Notes: generated by a model from the letters alone, not told the origin. A DNA stretch of 64,000 bases from Pseudomonas nitroreducens NBRC 12694 (GCF_002091755.1 NZ_BDAI01000018.1:1-64000), one strand, 5' to 3'; counted from the first letter of the stretch, positions 53,620 through 61,383 are shown. Numbers and translations are program-made.

Positions 53620-53873
53620 TCCCGATCTGCCTGGCAGTGCTGGGCATCGCCGTGCTGCTCACCGTGGCGCGGCTGATCCGCGGGCCTTCGGTGGCGGACC
53701 GCATCCTCGCGCTGGATACGCTGTCGATCGAGGCCATCGCGCTGATCGTGCTATTCGGCATCTGGAAGGGCAGCGGCCTGTACTTCGAGGCGGCGCTGCT
53801 GATCGCGGTGATGGGCTTCGTCAGCACCGTGGCGCTGTGCAAGTTCCTCCTGCGCGGAGACATCATCGAATGA
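53604..53873 (+). CDS. mrpF: Mrp antiporter subunit F
   Basis: This 89-residue three-helix protein has the family core 'RLIRGPSVADRILALDTL'. The start is a GTG at 53604, set by an AGGAGG site 7 nt upstream that lies inside mrpE; it overlaps mrpE by 16 nt. It overlaps mrpG by 4 nt. Confidence 0.93.
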   Translation: MLGIVIPICLAVLGIAVLLTVARLIRGPSVADRILALDTLSIEAIALIVLFGIWKGSGLYFEAALLIAVMGFVSTVALCKFLLRGDIIE

Positions 53874-54199
53874 ACGTGATCATCGAGGCGCTGGTCTGCT
53901 TCCTGCTGCTGGCCGGCAGCCTGTTCGCCCTGCTCGGCGCCATCGGCCTGTACCGCCTGCCGGACTTCTACACGCGCCTGCACGCGCCGACCAAGGCCTC
54001 GACCCTGGGTGTGGGCGGCGTGGTGCTGGCCTCGCTGCTGTACTTCAGTACGCGCGGCGAGGGCGTGAGCCTGCACGAGATTCTGATCACTGGATTCCTC
54101 TTCATCACCGCACCGGTGAGCGCGCACCTGTTGGCGAAGGCAGCGATGCAGCGGCGCGTGCCGGTGGAGCGGGGGACCAAGGGCAAGCCTTGGGAGTGA
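53870..54199 (+). CDS. mrpG: Mrp antiporter subunit G
   Basis: This 109-residue three-helix protein has the family core 'AIGLYRLPDFYTRLHAPTKA', followed by 'STLGVGGVVLASLLYF'. The ATG overlaps the mrpF stop by 4 nt. It is the last antiporter gene; no clear terminator follows. Confidence 0.95.
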   Translation: MNVIIEALVCFLLLAGSLFALLGAIGLYRLPDFYTRLHAPTKASTLGVGGVVLASLLYFSTRGEGVSLHEILITGFLFITAPVSAHLLAKAAMQRRVPVERGTKGKPWE

Positions 54200-54284
54200 G
54201 TTTCCGGCTCTTGTAGAAGCGAGCACGTCGGCCCATACAGTTTCCCCTCCGTTCTGTACCTGTCGGCTGCAACCGGGCGCCTCC

Positions 54285-54290
54285 TATACT
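54285..54290 (+). promoter_or_regulatory. Candidate -10 element of the EamA operon
   Basis: TATACT lies 27 nt before the EamA GTG. No convincing -35 element is present at 16-18 bp, so the promoter may need an activator or be weak. Confidence 0.4.
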
Positions 54291-54317
54291 CCGGGGACCT
54301 TTTGACTGGAGCGTCCC

Positions 54318-55223
54318 GTGCAGCAATCCCGGCCGTTCGCCCTCGCGTGCCTGGTGCTGGCCATGGCGCTCTGGGGCAGTTCCTTCATCGCGCTGAAATT
54401 CGCCTTCCTGGAAATGCCCGCCATGTGGGTGATCTTCGCCCGGATGGCGCTGGGCAGCCTGATCTTCCTCGCCGCCTGGCGCTGGCGCGGGCGAATCGAC
54501 TACCGACCCGGTGACTGGAGGTGGCTGCTCGCCCTGGCCGCTTGCGAGCCCTGCCTGTACTTCATCTTCGAGTCCCTGGCGCTGCAACAGACCAGTGCCG
54601 CGCAGGCCGGGATGATCACCGCGCTGCTGCCCCTGCTGGTGGCGGTTGGCGCCTTCTTCCTGCTGCATGAACGGATCGCCCGCAACACCTGGCTGGGTTT
54701 TGCCCTGGCGGTGCTCGGCTCGCTCTGGCTGACGCTGGCCAGCGAGCCGGACAGCCATGCGCCCAACCCGCTGCTGGGCAACCTCTACGAGTTGCTGGCA
54801 ATGCTTTGCGCCACCGGCTACACCCTGCTGCTCAAGCACCTGTCGGCGCGTTATTCGCCCTTCATCCTGACCGCGATGCAGGCGTTCATCGGCTCGGTGT
54901 TCTTCCTGCCGCTGGCGCTGGCAACCTCCGGGCTGCCGGCGGCACCCGGCCCGACTGGCTGGTTCGCGCTGGTCTACCTGGGCAGCGTGGTAACCGTCGG
55001 CGCCTATGGCCTGTACAACTTCGGTGTCAGCCGCCTGCCGGCAAGCCAGGCGACCGGCTTCATCAACCTGATCCCGGTGTTCACCCTGATCTTCGCCGCG
55101 CTGCTGCTGGGCGAGGTGCTCAGCGGCCAGCAGGCGCTGGCCGCCGGCCTGGTGTTTGCCGGTGTCGCCCTCAGCCAGTGGCGCAGCGCGCCGCCCACGT
55201 CGCCCGCCGGTGTGCTGGACTGA
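54318..55223 (+). CDS. EamA/DMT-family exporter
   Basis: This 301-residue protein has ten predicted helices in two EamA repeats ('LWGSSFIALKFAFL' at the start; 'YTLLLKHLSARYSPF' opening the second). The family includes exporters of amino acids and cysteine-pathway metabolites (E. coli EamA/YdeD). The start is GTG 54318 with GGAG 7 nt upstream. The cysteine desulfhydrase-like gene follows after 38 nt, suggesting a shared transcript and a thiol or amino-acid substrate; the latter is inference. Confidence 0.88.
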   Translation: MQQSRPFALACLVLAMALWGSSFIALKFAFLEMPAMWVIFARMALGSLIFLAAWRWRGRIDYRPGDWRWLLALAACEPCLYFIFESLALQQTSAAQAGMITALLPLLVAVGAFFLLHERIARNTWLGFALAVLGSLWLTLASEPDSHAPNPLLGNLYELLAMLCATGYTLLLKHLSARYSPFILTAMQAFIGSVFFLPLALATSGLPAAPGPTGWFALVYLGSVVTVGAYGLYNFGVSRLPASQATGFINLIPVFTLIFAALLLGEVLSGQQALAAGLVFAGVALSQWRSAPPTSPAGVLD

Positions 55224-55261
55224 ACTCACTGAATCGCTTGCCCTGCCAGGAGAACGACACG

Positions 55262-56362
55262 ATGGCCGCCCAGGAACGCAACTGGACCCGCGAGGCGATC
55301 CGCATCATCGAAGCGGATTTCCAACGCAGCGCCGATACCCACCTGATTCCCCTGGACATGCCCGGCCTGCCGGGCGTGGACCTGTATTTCAAGGACGAGT
55401 CCAGCCACCCCACCGGCAGCCTCAAGCACCGCCTGGCCCGCTCGCTGTTCCTCTACGCGTTGTGCAATGGCTGGCTGCGGCCGGGCGCTCCGGTGATCGA
55501 GGCATCCAGTGGTTCGACGGCGATCTCCGAAGCGTATTTCGCCCGGCTGCTCGGCGTGCCGTTCATTGCCGTGGTTCCCGCCAGCACCTCGAAGGAGAAG
55601 ATCGCGCAGATCGCCTTCTATGGCGGCCAGGCGCACTTGGTGGACGACCCGACGCAGATCTACGCCGAATCCGAGCGACTGGCGAAGGAAACCGGCGGCC
55701 ACTTCATGGACCAGTTCACCTACGCCGAGCGCGCCACCGACTGGCGGGCGAACAACAACATCGCCGAGTCGATCTTCCAGCAGATGCGCCACGAGCGCTT
55801 CCCCGAGCCGGCCTGGCTGGTCTCCAGCCCCGGCACCGGTGGCACCCTGGCGACCCTGGGGCGCTTCGCCCGCTACCGCCGGCATGACACCCGTGTGCTC
55901 TGCGCCGACGCCGAACGCTCGGTGTTCTTCGATTCCTACCGCACCGGCGACCGCGGCCTCACCCTGAGCTACGGCTCGCGCATCGAAGGCATCGGCCGCC
56001 CGCGCGTGGAAGCGTCGTTCCTGCCCAACGTGCTGGATGCCTGCTGCAAGGTGCCGGATGACCTGTCGCTGGCCGCCATGCACTACCTGGCGCAGCGGCT
56101 GGGCCGGCACGTCGGCGCCTCCAGCGGCACCAACCTGATCGGCGCGCTGCTGGTCGCGCGTCAGATGGTGGCTCGGCGCGAGAGTGGTTCGGTGGTGGCG
56201 ATCCTCTGTGACAGCGGCGAGCGCTACGCGACAACCTATTACAACCCGCTATGGCTGATTTCCCAGGGCTTCGACCTCGATCCGCTGATAGAGGCCGTGC
56301 GCCAGTGCGCCGAACACGGCGCGGCGCTGCCCGGCGATCTGCCCTGTATCGGACTGGATTGA
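55262..56362 (+). CDS. PLP-dependent Cds1-like L-cysteine desulfhydrase (cysteine synthase superfamily)
   Basis: This 366-residue protein has the PLP Lys55 in 'HPTGSLKHRLARSLFLYAL', the glycine-rich phosphate loop in 'SSPGTGGTLATLGRF' and 'EASSGSTAISEAYFA' as the substrate loop. The Lys-region sequence is close to mycobacterial Cds1 (Rv3684), which degrades L-cysteine to H2S, pyruvate and ammonia, so that activity is more likely than synthesis. AGGAG lies 11 nt upstream. It is 17 nt before the racemase gene. Confidence 0.85.
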   Translation: MAAQERNWTREAIRIIEADFQRSADTHLIPLDMPGLPGVDLYFKDESSHPTGSLKHRLARSLFLYALCNGWLRPGAPVIEASSGSTAISEAYFARLLGVPFIAVVPASTSKEKIAQIAFYGGQAHLVDDPTQIYAESERLAKETGGHFMDQFTYAERATDWRANNNIAESIFQQMRHERFPEPAWLVSSPGTGGTLATLGRFARYRRHDTRVLCADAERSVFFDSYRTGDRGLTLSYGSRIEGIGRPRVEASFLPNVLDACCKVPDDLSLAAMHYLAQRLGRHVGASSGTNLIGALLVARQMVARRESGSVVAILCDSGERYATTYYNPLWLISQGFDLDPLIEAVRQCAEHGAALPGDLPCIGLD

Positions 56363-56379
56363 TTCATCTGGAGCGAAGC

Positions 56380-57069
56380 ATGAAGACCATTGGCCTGATC
56401 GGCGGCATGAGCTGGGAATCGACCATTCCCTACTACCGGCAGATCAACGAACGCATCAAGGAGCGCCTGGGCGGCCTGCACTCGGCGAAGGTCGTGCTGT
56501 ACAGCGTGGACTTCCACGAGATCGAGCGTCTGCAGCATGTCGGCGACTGGGACGCTGCCGGCCGCGTGCTGGCTGACGCGGCTCGCTCGCTGAGGGCGGC
56601 GGGGGCGGATTTCCTCGTGCTCTGTACCAACACCATGCACAAGGTGGCGCCGGCCATCGAGGCGGCGGTGGATATCCCGCTGCTGCACATCGCCGACCCG
56701 ACCGCCGAGGCGATACGCGCGGCGGGCGTGACCACGGTCGGCCTGCTGGGCACGCGCTTCACCATGGAACAGGCGTTCTACAAGGATCGCCTGGTGGACA
56801 GGTTCGGGCTGAAGGTGCTGACGCCGAGCGAGGCCGATCGCCAGGTGGTGCACCGGATCATCTACGAGGAACTCTGCCTGGGGCGGATTCGCGACGAATC
56901 GAGGGAGGAGTATCGGCGGATCATCGCCGCGCTGGTGGCGCAGGGCGCCGAGGCGGTGATCCTGGGCTGCACGGAGATTTCCCTGCTGGTCGGCCCGGCG
57001 GACGCCTCGGTGCCACTGTTCGACACCACCGCGCTTCACGCCCTGCATGCCGCCGACGCTGCGCTTTGA
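56380..57069 (+). CDS. Aspartate/glutamate racemase family protein
   Basis: This 229-residue protein has the two catalytic Cys of cofactor-independent racemases: Cys82 ('LCTNTMHK') and Cys197 ('LGCTEI'). The N-terminal 'KTIGLIGGMSWEST' is a family hallmark. It should interconvert L- and D-aspartate or a related amino acid (E. coli YgeA-like broad-specificity racemases are this size). It lies 17 nt after the Cds1-like gene in the same operon. Confidence 0.92.
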   Translation: MKTIGLIGGMSWESTIPYYRQINERIKERLGGLHSAKVVLYSVDFHEIERLQHVGDWDAAGRVLADAARSLRAAGADFLVLCTNTMHKVAPAIEAAVDIPLLHIADPTAEAIRAAGVTTVGLLGTRFTMEQAFYKDRLVDRFGLKVLTPSEADRQVVHRIIYEELCLGRIRDESREEYRRIIAALVAQGAEAVILGCTEISLLVGPADASVPLFDTTALHALHAADAAL

Positions 57070-57083
57070 CGAGGACAAACAGC

Positions 57084-57335
57084 ATGAGCTTCATCAGCCT
57101 GAAGGTACGTGCCGCGTTCATCATGCACGGCTATGACGAGCAGAACCGCGAGGTGATCGAGCAGGTTTCGGACCCGGACTTCGTCGAGAAGCTGGTGCGC
57201 GTCGAGCGCATCCAGTCGATCAGCGAGAAGTACGTGCTGGTCACTGCCAGCGATGGCCGGCTGGCCTATTGGGAGTACGCCGAGGAATTCGCCGCACTCA
57301 AGGCAAGGTTGGTCGCGGCGGGGCTGCTGGTCTGA
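57084..57335 (+). CDS. Conserved small hypothetical protein
   Basis: This 83-residue protein has a mixed alpha/beta pattern ('MSFISLKVRAAFIMHGYDEQ', 'ISEKYVLVTASDGRLAYWEY'). No family recognised. ATG 57084, with GAGGA about 9 nt upstream, is preferred over a TTG that overlaps the racemase stop. It probably ends the EamA-Cds1-racemase operon. Confidence 0.7.
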   Translation: MSFISLKVRAAFIMHGYDEQNREVIEQVSDPDFVEKLVRVERIQSISEKYVLVTASDGRLAYWEYAEEFAALKARLVAAGLLV

Positions 57336-57351
57336 GCCCCGCCGGCGGCGA

Positions 57352-58020
57352 TCAATCGCCGCTGGAGCCGCCCGGATAGGCGCAGCCGCGCATGACCTTG
57401 TTGTCGAGGCGCAGTTCGGCGGAGAGGTTGCTCAGGGCGCCGCTCATGCTGTCCTGGCAGCGGGCTGGAGCCACCCACAACTCGACCTTCTCGCCATTGG
57501 CCTCGCTGGAATAGCTGGTGCTGCCGTCAGGCACGCCCTCGGCGATGTACGGCAGCGCCAGCGATTCCTTGCCCGGCTGCTCGATCAGCATGCCCTGGCT
57601 GTTGACCAGCACGCTCCAGCCCGGCTCGTTGCCGTGGGCGCGGACCACCGCGCGCTTGAAGTTCGGGTCGTCGCAGCCCGAGCCCTCATTCTGCAGGCGA
57701 TAGACCTTGGCCACTTCCAGCTTGCCGTCGGTGCCCTGGGCGCTGCTGCCGCTGAAGCTGCCGCGCAGGTCGGCGTACAGCGAGGTGGCGCCATCGTTGA
57801 ACATTTCCAGTGCGTCGCGGGGCAGGCCGGTGTTGCCGGTGTCCTCGATGCTGAAGCGGCGTTGCTCGGTGCAGCTGCGGAACACCAGCTGGCCGTCCAC
57901 ACGGCTCAGTTCGCCCTGCAGGCGGGTGGAGGCGTTAAGATCGGTCTTGTTCGGCGTCCACACCTGGCAGGCGGCGAACAGGGGTAGCAGGCTGAACAGA
58001 ATGAAACGGCTGGATCGCAT
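57352..58020 (-). CDS. COG3650-type lipoprotein
   Basis: This 222-residue protein has a lipobox 'LFAAC' (Cys18), 'RSCTEQRRFSI' early in the mature part, 'GNEPGWSVLV' centrally and a C-terminal domain with 'PARCQDSMSGALSNLSAELRL', similar to small MliC/DUF306-like domains with a disulfide to 'RGCAY'. It is likely a periplasm-facing envelope lipoprotein; function unproven. Confidence 0.87.
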   Translation of the reverse strand: MRSSRFILFSLLPLFAACQVWTPNKTDLNASTRLQGELSRVDGQLVFRSCTEQRRFSIEDTGNTGLPRDALEMFNDGATSLYADLRGSFSGSSAQGTDGKLEVAKVYRLQNEGSGCDDPNFKRAVVRAHGNEPGWSVLVNSQGMLIEQPGKESLALPYIAEGVPDGSTSYSSEANGEKVELWVAPARCQDSMSGALSNLSAELRLDNKVMRGCAYPGGSSGD

Positions 58021-58107
58021 GGAACGGGCTCCCTCGAAAGTGCGCCCACGTTACCCAGCGAAGCCGGTCACCTCAAGGGCAATGCCCAACGGCGAGGAGA
58101 ATTTCGG

Positions 58108-58506
58108 ATGATCCGCTGCAAGCGTGCTTACGAACCGGCGACCGAGGGGGACGGCCTGAGGGTGCTGGTGGACCGGCTCTGGCCACGGGGAATTCGCAAG
58201 GAAGACCTGTACATGGAGTGTTGGGCCAAGGAGGCCTCGCCGTCCAACGAACTGCGCCAGCGCTTCCACCACGACCCGAGCCTGTTCGAGGAATTCCGCA
58301 AGGCCTACCACGGCGAACTGAACGCTCACCCGGAGCACTGGATGGGGCTGCTGGACCTCGCACGCAAGGGCACGCTGACGCTGCTCTATGCAGCCAGGGA
58401 CGAGGAGCACAACAACGCCCGGGTGCTGGCGGAGTTCCTTGAGGACGAGTTGGCGAAGCAGGGCGAGGGGAGTTCCCCGGTCTGCTATGCCGGGAAGAGA
58501 GAATAG
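58108..58506 (+). CDS. DUF488/YeaO-family protein
   Basis: This 132-residue protein has 'GLRVLVDRLWPRGIRKEDL' (about 16-34), 'WAKEASPSNELRQRF' and 'LTLLYAARDEEHNNARVL', all hallmarks of the DUF488 YeaO group. No function has been established. It is divergent from the COG3650 lipoprotein and ends just before a REP pair. Confidence 0.9.
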   Translation: MIRCKRAYEPATEGDGLRVLVDRLWPRGIRKEDLYMECWAKEASPSNELRQRFHHDPSLFEEFRKAYHGELNAHPEHWMGLLDLARKGTLTLLYAARDEEHNNARVLAEFLEDELAKQGEGSSPVCYAGKRE

Positions 58507-58510
58507 AGGC

Positions 58511-58576
58511 AGTTCGCGAGCTCGCTCCTACAGTTCCCGGCGAAGGTTTTCCTGTAGGAGCGGGCCTGCTCGCGAA
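58511..58576. repeat. Inverted pair of Pseudomonas REP sequences (REPIN)
   Basis: Two oppositely oriented REP units (58511-58530 and 58553-58576) sit in the gap between the YeaO-like and SDR genes. The core is the same GTAGGAGCG...CTCGCGAAC type as at 46025-46090, with a 22-nt spacer. Confidence 0.85.
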
Positions 58577-58617
58577 CCAAGGCCAACGACCGACGCAGAA
58601 GCATCAGCCCGCCAGCC

Positions 58618-59217
58618 TCACCAGATCTTGTATACCTGCCCGGTCTGCTTGCCTTCCACGCTGCGGGCGAAGCCCAGCGCGGCATCCGCGGCAGGCACCG
58701 GCTTGAAGCCGCGGAAGAACGGCGCGTAGCCCTCCATCGATTCCACCAGCACATTCGGGCTGACCGCGTTGATCCGCTGGCCGCGCGGCAGCTCCAGGGC
58801 GGCGCTGCGCACGAAACCTTCCACCGCGCCGTTGACCAGGCTGGCCGAGCTGCCCAGCACGATGGGCTGTTCGCTGAGGATGCCGGTGGTGAGGGTGAAG
58901 GAAGCGCTGTCGTTGGCGTACTGGCTGCCGATCAGCACCAGGTTCACCTGCCCCATCAGCTTGTCCTTGAGGCCGACCGCCATTTCCGCCTCGCCCATTT
59001 CCGACAGCGCGCCGAAGTGCACTTTGCCGGCGGCGCTGATCAGCGCATCGAAGCCGCCAACCTGCTCGAACAGCTTGCGGATCGAGGCGCTGTCGGTGAT
59101 GTCCACACGATAGTCGCCGCTGCTGCGACCGACGCGGATGATCTCGTGGCGCGGGGCCAGTTCGTTGGCGATGGCCTGGCCGAGGGTGCCGCTGGCGCCG
59201 ATCAGGATGATTTTCAT
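58618..59217 (-). CDS. Short-chain dehydrogenase/reductase without a YxxxK motif
   Basis: This 199-residue protein has the NAD(P) loop 'GASGTLGQAIA' (7-17) and 'ISAAGKVHFG' (the N-A-G-like segment). At the usual catalytic site 'GSSASLVNGAVEGFVRSAA' has Ser residues but no Tyr-x-x-x-Lys. It may be a non-catalytic NAD(P) sensor or use a different residue. ATG 59217 is divergent from the LysR gene, which probably controls it. Confidence 0.85.
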   Translation of the reverse strand: MKIILIGASGTLGQAIANELAPRHEIIRVGRSSGDYRVDITDSASIRKLFEQVGGFDALISAAGKVHFGALSEMGEAEMAVGLKDKLMGQVNLVLIGSQYANDSASFTLTTGILSEQPIVLGSSASLVNGAVEGFVRSAALELPRGQRINAVSPNVLVESMEGYAPFFRGFKPVPAADAALGFARSVEGKQTGQVYKIW

Positions 59218-59315
59218 GAAGACTCTCCACTGAGGTGGTTTGGCTGAAAGTGAATTCAGTCTAGAGTGGTCTTCTGTTTTGATAATTAAGCTAATTGACA
59301 ACCTTTGGTTTTCAT
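59218..59315. promoter_or_regulatory. Divergent SDR/LysR promoter region with AT-rich dyad
   Basis: This 98-nt gap is distinctly AT-rich. It holds AATTA-N3-TAATT (59284-59296), the kind of T-N11-A dyad LysR-type regulators bind. The adjacent gene encodes one. Confidence 0.55.
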
Positions 59316-60245
59316 ATGGAAACAATCGCCAACGACCTGCAGGACCTTTCCGCCTTCGCCGTACTGCTGGAATGCGGCAGCTTCACCCGTGCCGCGGAAA
59401 AACTCGGCTGCAGCAAGGGGCAGTTATCCAAGCGGATCGCGACGCTTGAGCTGACGCTGGGCGCGACCCTGGTGCACCGCACGACCAGACGCCTGTCCCT
59501 GACTGCCGCCGGTGCTGCGCTGCTGCCCGAGGCTCAAGCGCTCAATGCCCAGGCCGCGCGGGCGCGGCAGGCGGTACTGGCGTTGCAGGAAGAGGCACAG
59601 GGCAAGGTGCGGCTGAGCGTGCCAGTGTCGTTGGGAGAGACTTTCTTCGATGCGTGGCTGATGGAGTTTTCCCGCCAGTACCCGGACATTTGCCTGGAGC
59701 TGGACCTCTCCAACGAGCGTCGCGACCTGGTGGCGGACGGCTTCGACCTGGCCATCCGCTCCGGCAGTCTGGCGGTGGATGAGCGCCTGGTGGCGCGGCC
59801 GCTCTTCGCTTTGCAGGAGTTGACCTGCGCCACGCCGGGCTATCTTGCGGAGCACGGCGTGCCCGAGGCGCCGGCGGACCTGGCGCAGCATTCCTGCCTG
59901 CAGAACACTCATTATCAGGACAGCGACGTCTGGCTTTACCAACGCCACCACGAACTGTTCCGCGTCACGGTCAGAGGCTTGCTTGCAAGCAATCACTACA
60001 CCTTGCTGAAGAAGGCGGCTCTGGCCGGCGCGGGGATCAGCCGGCTGCCGTCCTACATGGTTCAGCAGGAATTGGCGGAGGGCAGCCTGGTCTGGTTATT
60101 GCGCGATTACCAGACCCGCACCCAGCCGGTGTTCCTCATTCACGCTTACCAAAGCCGCCTGCCGCGCCGCACACAGCTGCTGGCGGACTATCTGCTGGGC
60201 TGGTTCGAACACAGCCGCCGGCAGTTGGTCGCTCTGGAGGGGTGA
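59316..60245 (+). CDS. LysR-family transcriptional regulator
   Basis: This 309-residue regulator has a winged helix-turn-helix at about residues 10-65 ('LLECGSFTRAAEKLGCSKGQLSKRIATLE') within the first 40, and a substrate-binding domain (about 90-300). Start ATG 59316 is preceded by little ribosome-site sequence. It is divergently transcribed from the SDR gene, the usual LysR arrangement. The inducer is unknown. Confidence 0.94.
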   Translation: METIANDLQDLSAFAVLLECGSFTRAAEKLGCSKGQLSKRIATLELTLGATLVHRTTRRLSLTAAGAALLPEAQALNAQAARARQAVLALQEEAQGKVRLSVPVSLGETFFDAWLMEFSRQYPDICLELDLSNERRDLVADGFDLAIRSGSLAVDERLVARPLFALQELTCATPGYLAEHGVPEAPADLAQHSCLQNTHYQDSDVWLYQRHHELFRVTVRGLLASNHYTLLKKAALAGAGISRLPSYMVQQELAEGSLVWLLRDYQTRTQPVFLIHAYQSRLPRRTQLLADYLLGWFEHSRRQLVALEG

Positions 60246-60255
60246 CAGACATTTC

Positions 60256-60331
60256 ATTCAACTTCGTTCAGCTTTGTTCAGTGATGGTTCAGAAAGGGTT
60301 CAGGGGGAGTTCAGGCAAGGCCACGTAGGCT
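60256..60331 (+). promoter_or_regulatory. Candidate PhoP-box array and -10 element
   Basis: Five exact GTTCAG hexamers start at 60266, 60276, 60287, 60298 and 60309, with a degenerate ATTCAA at 60256. Spacing is 10-11 bp, one helical turn, all on the same face. A TAGGCT -10-like hexamer at 60326-60331 lies 11 bp after the last copy. This is the direct-repeat layout of PhoP boxes, whose half-site in pseudomonads is a GTTCAG-type hexamer. Confidence 0.65.
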
Positions 60332-60368
60332 TTGCCCTAATCTTTCCGACCCTTCCGAGGTGACCACC

Positions 60369-60830
60369 ATGAACCGTTCCACTCTGCTGTTGACCGCCCT
60401 GTTCACCAGCGCCGCTCTGCTGAGCGGCTGCGCTTCCGACCTCTCGGGTTCTTCCTATTCCCGTGCCGATGCCCGTGCGGTGCAGAACGTACGCATGGGC
60501 ACCATCGAATCCCTGCGACCGGTACAGATCGAAGGTACCAAGACCCCCATCGGTACCCTGGCCGGTGCAGCCGTCGGTGGCATCGCCGGCAGCTCCATTG
60601 GCGGCGGCCGCGGCAAGGCCATCACCAGCATTCTCGGTGGCGTGGCGGGTGGCGCGGCGGGCTCGGCGGTGGAAGAGGGCATCACCCGCACTCAGGGCGT
60701 CGAGATCGTGGTCCGCGAGGATGACGGCGGCACCCGCGCTTATGTCCAGGCGGTCGATTCCCAGCAGTTCCGCGTTGGTGACCGTGTTCGCATCATGACG
60801 GTCAATGGCGCCAGCCGCGTCACCATCTGA
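60369..60830 (+). CDS. Glycine-zipper (SlyB/Pcp-like) lipoprotein, second copy
   Basis: This 153-residue protein has a lipobox 'LLSGC' (Cys21), the block 'VQNVRMGTIESLRPVQIEG', a glycine-zipper region ('GAAVGGIAGSSIGGGRGK', 'ILGGVAGGAAGSAVEEG') and 'GDRVRIMTVNGASRV'. It is a clear paralogue of the protein at 47781-48245. GAGG lies 8 nt before ATG 60369. It sits directly behind the GTTCAG repeat array and 14 nt before the PagP-like gene. Confidence 0.9.
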   Translation: MNRSTLLLTALFTSAALLSGCASDLSGSSYSRADARAVQNVRMGTIESLRPVQIEGTKTPIGTLAGAAVGGIAGSSIGGGRGKAITSILGGVAGGAAGSAVEEGITRTQGVEIVVREDDGGTRAYVQAVDSQQFRVGDRVRIMTVNGASRVTI

Positions 60831-60844
60831 ACGGAGAACCCCCC

Positions 60845-61306
60845 ATGCGCCGCCTGTTGATCGCCGCTCTCGTCCTGCTTGGCTGTGGTTTCGCCATTGC
60901 GGATGAAGACAAGGGCTTCTGGTACCTGCAGACCAGCGTCTACACGACCCACTGGACCACGGATCCGGATCACAACAACCACCAGGAGCTGATCGGCCTG
61001 GAGCGTAATCGCGGCGATGGCGTGGTATTCGGCGGCGCGACCTTCAAGAACTCCTTCAGCCAGCGCTCCAACTATGTCTACGCCGGCAAACGCTTCGACT
61101 GGGAAGGTACGCCGTTCTACGCCAAGGTCACCGGCGGCGCGTTGCAGGGGTATCGTGGCGAGTACCGCGACAAGATTCCGCTCAACCGCTATGGCGTGGC
61201 TCCGGCGATCATTCCTTCCGTTGGCGCGCACCTGGGGCCCGTTGGCGCTGAGCTCGTGGTGTTGGGAGGCTCGGCCGCGATGGTCAACGTTGGCGTGCGC
61301 TTCTGA
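60845..61306 (+). CDS. PagP-like outer-membrane beta-barrel (candidate lipid A palmitoyltransferase)
   Basis: This 153-residue protein has a signal peptide ('CGFAIAD', about 19 residues). The mature part can be aligned by eye with E. coli PagP: His36 matches the catalytic His, 'FKNS' (69-70) matches 'FKDS' with Asn in place of Asp and the Ser kept, and 'IPLNRYGVAPAIIPSVGAHLGPV' occupies the place of PagP's 'IPLPVLLPLASVGYGPV'. The C-terminal 'VGVRF' is an outer-membrane signature. P. aeruginosa PagP (PA1343) is known to be divergent from the E. coli enzyme. It would transfer palmitate to lipid A; this needs proof. Confidence 0.75.
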   Translation: MRRLLIAALVLLGCGFAIADEDKGFWYLQTSVYTTHWTTDPDHNNHQELIGLERNRGDGVVFGGATFKNSFSQRSNYVYAGKRFDWEGTPFYAKVTGGALQGYRGEYRDKIPLNRYGVAPAIIPSVGAHLGPVGAELVVLGGSAAMVNVGVRF

Positions 61307-61328
61307 GGATCGATCCCGTCAGAATGAA

Positions 61329-61366
61329 AAGGGTCGCGATGAGTGTTCATCGCGGCCCTTGTCGTT
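61329..61366 (+). terminator. Terminator of the SlyB-like/PagP-like operon
   Basis: A 14-bp stem (61329-61342 with 61347-61360, one wobble, 4-nt loop) ends in CTTGTCGTTT. Confidence 0.75.
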
Positions 61367-61383
61367 TCTGATAGACGCAGATG

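Noticed and set aside
54205..54232. REP-like GTAGAAGCGAG sequence after mrpG
   Set aside because: Only about half of the core is recognisable and no partner is nearby; too weak to list as a repeat.
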